64,000 nucleotides of DNA from Myrica gale (Eukaryota > Streptophyta > Magnoliopsida > Fagales > Myricaceae): NCBI GenBank assembly GCA_963930655.1, contig OZ005607.1, positions 23,630,874 through 23,694,873 of the forward strand, written 5' to 3'. Shown here piece after piece: positions 57,452 to 64,000 of this stretch (positions within the stretch are counted from its first letter, which is position 1; every line of letters begins with the position of its first letter). A program made the position numbers and the translations under genes. The notes beneath the pieces were generated by a model. The model was not told where the DNA came from. It did no database searches and saw nothing but the letters and a program-made list of their open reading frames with translations.

Positions 57452-60093
57452 TCCATCAAAAGTTCAAAACCCGCGAACCCACAGACAGTCAGAGAGAGTC
57501 CAGAGTTCAAAAAAGACAGGACCGGACACGAAGGAGGGTAGCTTTTATGTTTAACCTGCGACATCCACGTCATCCAACATCTATTTTGCTTATATTGGGT
57601 AATTATATTAAACTATGAGATATTTAAAAATTACTTCTAGGCTTTTATAAAATTTTAAAAAACTACCTAGGTTATGTTCATTTTGAGAAAAAATATAGAA
57701 TTTGAGAGAAGTTGTTAATTTTTATGTTGAATAGTGTTTTATTGGTTTTTGTGTAAAGTGGAGAGAGAAATTATTTGATGTAATTGTTTAATAAAAAAAT
57801 ATTGGAGTTATGTGAAAAAATATATAGAGAGAAAATTTATGTTGAATAAAAAATTAAAAAATTGTTGGAGATTGTGTAAAATGTATTGGTTTTTGTGTTT
57901 GAATTCTGAATATGTTCGGCGATAGATTTGTGAATATACTTAGAATCCTGAAAAAAGTGAGAAAGCGAAGATATCCTAGATTTCTATAATTGATAAATGA
58001 TTGCAAAGGTTTAGGTCAGTTTGTAAAGTCACTCTCTTCGTCATATTTTTGTCCAAATTTTTAATTGAATTGATGAAGTGGTACACTATATATGATCAGG
58101 TGGCATGTTCTATGTCTTAAAAATAAATAATATCGTCTTAATTATACAAATGGTATAATGTTTTGATAAAAATATCCATGTGGTAAAAGTTTATACAAAT
58201 TTGTCATGTGGTCAGTGTATAGTAACAAAATATTCCCTCTATTGCAATTATGTCATCTCTCGTCGGATATTGAGTTTCAGATTAGTAACATATGACTTAT
58301 TACTGGAAATTTAATTCCGCTCAGAATTGGGCGTTAAGAGATGACGGAATTAAAACAAATGGACTATTTTGTTACTATACACTAACCACAAGGATGAATT
58401 TGTACAAACATTTACCACAAAAACTTTTTTGTTAAAACGTTATACTACAAGGACTGTTTGTATAATTAAGCAATTAATTTATAACTTTTGTTATCTTTAT
58501 TTTTGTATTTAATCTGTTATTATAATTATAATTTACTTTTTAAGACATGACATTCTTCATGACCATATATTGATACATGCTTAACCCATTGATGGGTGGA
58601 AAGAAATATTTCATTAGTTTGAAATCCACCGTCTTGGTTGGTGAGATGTGATGCTATTGTCATTTGAAAGCTTTGACATGTCCTCACAAGATGTGCATTC
58701 CATTAGAAAATGGTAATCTTTAACCTGCAAGAAACTGATCTGCTTAAACTCAGGACTTGTTTCATGCGGAGGTCAACTAGCTCCTCAACTACAGTCTATG
58801 GGGACGTTTCAAACAGTAAGACAACCCCAATTTGTCTGGTATAAAAATAGTTGTGGAAACAAGTGGCTGGTATTCTTTACGAAGGCCCACTAAGTTCACA
58901 TTAGTGATAGAATAAATGGTCAAATCCTCAAAGCAAAACGTAGTTAGGACTTGTAGCGGTACCAACAATAAGAAACAAATGAATAATTTCTAATTCTTTG
59001 TACATTTAAGATTTTCATATAAATACGTTTTAAAGTAACTGATTTTAAAGATAGTGAAACTTTGACCATTCTTTCTATCCTTGTGTCAACTCTTTCTCTC
59101 TGCTTTCTAATCTCTTCCTATTCACCATCGTTTGCAATACAAATCATGACAAGAATCTTGTTATCTGCCGCGTACCAGAATAAATTATGGGAAACATCTC
59201 ATCATATAGCTAGACGGATAATATCATGTCACACCAAATCAACAGTGAGAAGAATCAATTACCCAAAATAAAAAGAAAAACAGTGAGAAGACTCTCTCTT
59301 GAGGTGAAGACTGCTGTTCTGATTTGCAGTCATGCAGACGTTGTTCAGGCCAATCCCATATGATCCTTAACACACAGGATGCGCAAATGAGTTGTATTTG
59401 GGGTGGGCCAGTAGTGCCCGTGACACACAGGAGGTGCAAATATGATTGACATGCTGGTGCTGCCGAGCTGGTGTGATGTTATGCACTATTTCTTTACTCT
59501 TTTTAGTTTTTTCTCGCGTCTCCTGCTTCCTGCTGCCATCTGCAAGGTGTGTCACGAGCCATCTGGGTGAAAATATCGGTTCAACCAGAATCCAGCTCCG
59601 TGACTCCCTCAGCTCACTCGGAAAAATCTTGAGCAAATCAGGTTGGGTTGCTTGATTCTCCTTGTTATTTTGCTCAGCAATATATGCCTAAAAGACAAAA
59701 CAAATTAGATGCCATCTGAGTAATAATTTAGTTTGGTATATGCTAAAGAAAGTTACAAGGTGTGAATATGCAAACCCAAAAGGACAATTATTCTAGTCAT
59801 GGTCCTCATGGATGAGGAGCAAGACACCATTAGCCTAATATTATAAACTCCTTAAAAACCGCAAGAGAAATAATAGGAAAATAATCATCATTCATTTTCA
59901 TCATACAAACAGCTGTTGAACTAGACCAAATGACTGTACCTTGACAGAGATGATTGCTTTAGGTGTTTTTCTGCTTGAAGTACCTCTCTGCTCTTCATAT
60001 ATCTGACAGGGTTTCCCTCAAATTCAGGAGAAAAAAGCTCTTCACTCAATCCCCTTTCCAAGGTACCTACCCATTATATTTCTCATCATTTCA
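57452..60093. other. MOC1 promoter and intergenic DNA up to the DUF1645 gene
   Basis: The two genes are divergent, so this holds both promoters. It includes AT-rich DNA (57590-57950), a MITE listed separately, and a short repeated phrase near 59365-59445 (ACACACAGGA followed by TGCAAAT). No coding exon seen. Confidence 0.4.
58137..58470. mobile_element. MITE, 334 bp, with CTTAATTATACAAA ends
   Basis: The left CTTAATTATACAAATGGTATAA and the reversed right CTTAATTATACAAACAGTCC begin inverted arms of about 100 bp that share GTGGTAAA(A/T)GTTT(A/G)TACAAAT and AGTGTATAGTAACAAAATA. The two arms enclose a loop of about 130 bp with TTCCG motifs. No clear target duplication was seen. Confidence 0.68.
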
Positions 60094-61251
60094 ATGGAGA
60101 TCAGAAATGATCTTCCCTCTTTGAGTGCACCCACCAGTCCAAGTAGATGCAGCCCAGAGAACATGCACTTCTACAGTGTCCCAACTAGTCCTACCAAAGG
60201 GGTACCAAGTGCTCCATCTGGATATGAAACAGAGCCTACGACACCAAGAACATATGAAGATGCCAATTCCACTCTCGATGACTTCGAATTCGAAACTAGT
60301 CGCCGTTTCAACCTCAAGGACATCGATATTGCAACAAGCGACAATTTTGAGGAGCCATTAGATTATCAGCAGCAGCAACAAAAGCAAGAAAGGAAGCGTG
60401 GGGATTCCCTTCCTACTCCTATGGCCTTTGCCGATGAGCTGTTTTGTGATGGCAAAGTCCTTCCACTTATACCCCCTCTCAAACTTCCACCGCGTCTTCA
60501 CAATCCTAGCAACAAGAGCTCGACCGTTTCGTCCCCACGGTCCCCAAGTTCGGCTCCTAAGCTCCCATTTTCTCCCCGGCGCAGGTGGAACGATGATTTT
60601 GATCCATTCACGGTGGCTCTGGAGACTGTTAGGGAGGAATGGAGGGGGAAAACACGGGGAAAGAAGTATAGACGGGCTCGGTCGCTTTCACCATTTAGGA
60701 CCACCAGACCACAGTGGTCCGACCACTCATTGGGCTTCGACAAACAGCAAGATAACCACCATTGGCGCCCTCGAAAACCATTGCAACAATCAGGACCAAA
60801 CTCAAATGAGCCAAGGGAGCCTAAAGGTTTGTCTCCTTCAACATGGACCGACCACCGGGACACAGTAGAACAAGTAGGTCGAAGTCTAGTGAAGTTGCCG
60901 GAGCCCAAGGGGTTATCGTTTGCAAGACGGGTAAGACTTGTGAAAATAGGCAACGAAATGCCCAGAGAGCCCAATACGACCTCACTTTCAGGGGAAAGCA
61001 AAAGACACAAGATTAAAAAAGTTCTACTGAGGAGTGGATCAATGGGAAAAGTGCATAACGAAGACAAACTAGGAGAGCAAAATGCAGCACCTTGGAAGTC
61101 TACATTTTCGAGGAAATTTAGCTTTAAGTCTGTTGGGTCAGCCGAATGCAGTGGGGTTGGGAGGGTGGTTGAAGTGACCAAGATGACAGTTGCCCATTAC
61201 AGGCCCAGACTTCTTCTATGCCTGGGTCTTGGGGCAGACTCTGTGAAGTGA
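60094..61251 (+). CDS. DUF1645 family protein, 385 aa, intronless
   Basis: The N-terminus (MEIRNDLPSLSAPTSPSRCS) and SVPTSPTKGVPSAPSGYETE carry the Ser-Pro-rich start common in the family. Then come a central DDFEFETSRRFN block, FADELFCDGKVLPLIPPLKL (about residues 113-132), SPRSPSSAPKLPFSPRR, a basic WRGKTRGKKYRRARSLSPFR (about residues 183-202), and a basic C-terminal region, KRHKIKKVLLRSGSMGK, with a WKSTFSRKFSFKSVG end. There is no signal peptide or membrane span. Basic clusters suggest nuclear localisation and many SP/TP sites suggest phosphorylation. Family members have been linked to stress response and organ growth, but the molecular activity is unknown. The ATG is the first in frame after an A/T-rich leader. 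Confidence 0.88.
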   Translation: MEIRNDLPSLSAPTSPSRCSPENMHFYSVPTSPTKGVPSAPSGYETEPTTPRTYEDANSTLDDFEFETSRRFNLKDIDIATSDNFEEPLDYQQQQQKQERKRGDSLPTPMAFADELFCDGKVLPLIPPLKLPPRLHNPSNKSSTVSSPRSPSSAPKLPFSPRRRWNDDFDPFTVALETVREEWRGKTRGKKYRRARSLSPFRTTRPQWSDHSLGFDKQQDNHHWRPRKPLQQSGPNSNEPREPKGLSPSTWTDHRDTVEQVGRSLVKLPEPKGLSFARRVRLVKIGNEMPREPNTTSLSGESKRHKIKKVLLRSGSMGKVHNEDKLGEQNAAPWKSTFSRKFSFKSVGSAECSGVGRVVEVTKMTVAHYRPRLLLCLGLGADSVK

Positions 61252-62772
61252 ATGGGCCATGGCAGCAGGAACCTTTCTGTCTGACAAACATATGGTGTGC
61301 TTTTGCTCTTTTCTTAGCACTTGTGTCAATTATGTGGGTTTTATCAAGGGCAATGTGCAATGCCTACAATTTGGTGTAAATAGGACGCTTATTGTCTGAT
61401 ACACTTTAAAGTTGCTTAATTCCATAAACATTAGAAGTTTGTGTCACCTGAACCATTTACTTCTGCCTTCTGGTGTCTTGGATCAACTTTTCCAGTCTCA
61501 AAAGTAAGTCAGGAGTCTAGACTTTTTGTGCAGAATGCAGAAGCAAATCAGCACTGTTTAAAAGGTACATGTATTTTTCTAAATGACAGTAAATGGTATT
61601 ACTATGTCCATTAATGTATCAAATGTTGTAGGGTACATATTGTCCTATACTTAATACAAGTAGAGTCAAATGTTGTCGAATCCCTATTCCTCTCCGAATT
61701 GGATTATCCAATTGATGCAACAAATTAGAAAAGATAGGTAACAGAATCTTTAAATTATAGAAGATATCAAAAAGACAAAAAAAATAAAGCAACTTTTTCA
61801 CATGTTTGTTGTTTCTTTTTCAAGTTTTTTCTCCAAATGTGGAGACCTGACTGTCTATGAACACTTCACCCGTTTCTCTTCCCCATTTTTGGCTTCATAT
61901 GCCTCTAAAGTTAGATTTTGAAAAGACAAATAAAAAATAGACATAGCTTAAGATTAAATGTGAGAATTGTGCTACAACCATAACTAGCTGATACCAAATT
62001 TGGGTGGTACACCATATTTCAATGACAACTAGCTTTTAAATTGCATCTCTAGAAAAAGAATTTGTTGGATTAGGAGAAAAAGTAAAATTTTATGAGAATT
62101 GGTAAAAAAGTGAAGAAAAAAGATAATTTGAGTGATTTTTTAATATTTATTGTAATAAAAATAGATAATTTCATGGGTGAGAAAGATTATCTTCAAATTA
62201 GTTTTTACCAAAATTTAGGAATGGATAGAAATTTTGGCCAAAGTTTAGCTCTTTTCCTCCTCTTTCAGAGATCATTCCCATGCTCATCCTCAGTAAGCAT
62301 GAGACTGGATTTCTCTTTTTTCAGATCTAATCTACCTTCGAGACATGCTCCAGTACCCTAGGGCGCAAGATATGATATCTTCACTGGCCATCCCATTATA
62401 GTCGCCCTTTTGCTAGTGCACATGTTCCTGCTGCAGCAGGCAATTCACAATATTCTCTCTACATGACTGCTTAAGCAGCAATTGCCAATTTGCCACAAAG
62501 GTGGCTTTTTTTCTTAGCCTTGTAGTCAAGGAACTACAACAACGAATCCTGTAGGCATCTGTTTGTTGCTTTTTTTTCTGCACTCTAGTGTAACAAACCT
62601 CTTTTTAAGTATTGTGTTTGTTTCTTGAGAAAATGGAAAAGAACTCTAAGAAATGGCTTGTTCGAATAAGCCACACTCCAAAATACTAAAACTAAGCTTC
62701 TAGTAGATTTTTCCTCTCCCATCCCTATTGCTAATTGATTAGCTATTTATATAGAGAATGGACTCATGTGTA
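61252..62772. other. 3' flank of the DUF1645 gene
   Basis: The 3' UTR probably runs to about 61450. Beyond that is AT-rich DNA without a recognisable gene or repeat. Confidence 0.4.
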
Positions 62773-62888
62773 ACTTGTCTCTATTCTCACGTCTGCCCAA
62801 CAACTTTCCAATTTGCACTAGACCATCTTCACTTGTCTCTGTTCTCACGTCTGCCCAACAACTTTCCAATTTGCACTAGACCATCTTC
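62773..62888. repeat. tandem duplication of 58 bp, two copies
   Basis: ACTTGTCTCT(A/G)TTCTCACGTC ... CTAGACCATCTTC is present twice back to back, with one difference in 58 bases, so the event is recent. Confidence 0.9.
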
Positions 62889-63538
62889 TGCCAACTCTTC
62901 ATTCTTTTTCACCATGGGATTGTTACATTTCATCCCCCTTCAAACAACCTTGTCCGCAAGGTTGAAAGTTGGCCAAAATGATCAAACTCCACAAATCCAA
63001 CTTAGCCTTAAAATGATGCGCCAGATTGTGCCTCCGGATCAGAATTTTGAACGATGATGGTTTAATACATATTCTTTGAACGATGATGGTTAGAGTAACA
63101 TGATTGATGATGAAGTAAAGACACATCTTCATAGAAGACATATAACAAACACCTGGTGCTCGCTTTCTCTGTTTTTCTTTTCCTCTTCCTCCAATCCTTC
63201 CTCATTTTGTCCTTGCTTCCTTCATGTACTAGCAAATGAAGTAAAGACACATCTTCATAGAAGACATATAACAAACACCTGGTGCTCGCTTTCTCTGTTT
63301 TTCTTTTCCTCTTCCTCCAATCCTTCCTCATTTTGTCCTTGCTTCCTTCATGTACTAGCAATCCCAATGTGAGATAATTGAACAAAAAGAGGACATAGAA
63401 GAAACACGTAACATGAACACCAAGAAATAATGAGTCCAATAACGGTTTGCAAAGCTCCAGGACCAATAACTTCTTTCTTTTTGCACTAGACCATCTTCTG
63501 CCAACTCATCATTCTTTTTCACCATGGGATTGTTACAT
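62870..63538. repeat. 59-bp direct repeats 610 bp apart
   Basis: TTTGCACTAGACCATCTTCTGCC... through CATGGGATTGTTACAT occurs at 62870-62928 and 63480-63538, with one mismatch (CTCTTC/CTCATC). Between them lie TCATCCCCCTTCAAACAACC and AAGGTTGAAAGTTGGCC, phrases that resemble the end of an LTR-retrotransposon polyprotein region read in reverse; that resemblance is weak. Confidence 0.65.
63112..63363. repeat. perfect tandem duplication of 126 bp
   Basis: GAAGTAAAGACACATCTTCA... to TACTAGCAA is present twice, with a period of 126 bp and no visible difference over at least 120 bases. The period is a multiple of three, so an antisense open frame crosses both copies, but nothing else suggests coding. 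Confidence 0.95.
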
Positions 63539-63539
63539 C

Positions 63540-64000
63540 TAGATATTGTTAAGGCATTGAGTTCTTGACACACTATCACTCCAATGCAGATGTTCTTCAG
63601 TTCTTAAGTGTCTACAAATCTGAAAAACTTAACTTTGAAGCAATAAGGTTTCGCCTATTTTCTCTTTCTTTTTTCACCATGCCATATTACCTCCACCATC
63701 TGCTTACAATTTGTGACAAAAGTTTGCAGACCAGTTAATAAGTTTCTCAGAAATCTGGGGACAAAAAGCTTTTTCTGATATCTTGATAGTGTAGACTCTG
63801 CTCTTTTATATACTCACAAAGATGCTATGCATCCGCCATTTGAGAATGCTAATAAGCGAGGTGAAAGAGTAAAATGAAAATTGGAGACAAGGATGCTGTA
63901 TGATTTCAAGCTATCATTCAATACATTGTTACCCCAACAAAAAAAAAATCAGAGTATATCGACAGAGAACAACAAATCCTAGGTGAAGATATTGCACATA
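63540..64000. other. right edge, no gene recognised
   Basis: AT-rich DNA with a short poly-A run near 63940. Nothing further can be supported before the window ends. Confidence 0.4.

Noticed and set aside
60498..61181. 227-codon antisense frame over the DUF1645 gene
   Set aside because: It mirrors the codon pattern of the sense gene and has no family resemblance; the sense product fits DUF1645.
63062..63466. 134-codon minus frame with a 42-residue internal repeat
   Set aside because: The repeat is simply the 126-bp tandem DNA duplication read in a frame that happens to be open.
1..64000. CRISPR array, bacterial operon, tRNA or rRNA gene, organelle insertion
   Set aside because: No regularly spaced short repeats, no cloverleaf with CCA-side pairing, no rRNA core sequence and no dense polycistronic coding were seen; gene structure is plant nuclear throughout.

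Overview
This window is nuclear DNA from a flowering plant, most likely a eudicot. It is AT-rich and gene-sparse. Its genes carry many GT-AG introns, it is crowded with miniature inverted-repeat elements and plant LINE fragments, and its recognisable genes are plant-specific or have plant-type architecture: a CLE peptide, the chloroplast resolvase MOC1, a nodulin-like MFS transporter and a DUF1645 protein. A woody rosid would fit, but the sequence alone does not fix the species. No bacterial operon, CRISPR array, tRNA, rRNA or organelle insert was seen.

Layout. 0-2.6 kb: a possible 3' end of a plus-strand gene, the last exons of an unidentified minus-strand gene, and a 5'-truncated LINE beside it. 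3.9-8.2 kb: minisatellite and CT-rich DNA, then a 3.27-kb Mutator-like element with about 310-bp terminal inverted repeats, carrying two nested hAT-type MITEs. 8.4-13.6 kb: a six-exon gene for a 120-residue protein of unknown function, with a MULE-type MITE in intron 4. 15.3-18.2 kb (minus): a three-exon 10-kDa chaperonin of the mitochondrial type. 18.4-20.0 kb: two more MITEs. 20.57-22.28 kb: an intronless NFD4/nodulin-like MFS transporter. 22.3-32.3 kb: intergenic DNA with fold-back elements, an (AT)n tract, a possible orphan 5' exon (minus) and a DC1-domain pseudogene split by an 874-bp retroelement with a 13-bp target duplication. 32.35-32.59 kb (minus): a CLE peptide gene. 33-37 kb: MITEs and a 116-bp retro-insert with a 16-bp target duplication. 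37.5-44.4 kb (minus): HMG-CoA lyase, eight coding exons plus a 5'-UTR intron. 49.8-57.45 kb (minus): the chloroplast Holliday-junction resolvase MOC1, six exons, with a GC-AG first intron and a LINE in intron 4. 60.09-61.25 kb: an intronless DUF1645 protein. 62.7-63.6 kb: recent tandem and direct duplications.

The genes do not form a pathway cluster. They are independent nuclear housekeeping, organelle-targeted and signalling genes. CPN10, HMG-CoA lyase and MOC1 are all organelle-related, which looks coincidental. All exon models come from reading splice sites and reading frames by eye. Totals are in frame: CPN10 97 aa, HMG-CoA lyase 430 aa, MOC1 299 aa, unknown protein 120 aa. I found no evidence of a new multigene system. 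The most informative material is the nested transposon structure, the dated insertions with clear target-site duplications, the CLE peptide and the non-canonical MOC1 intron.
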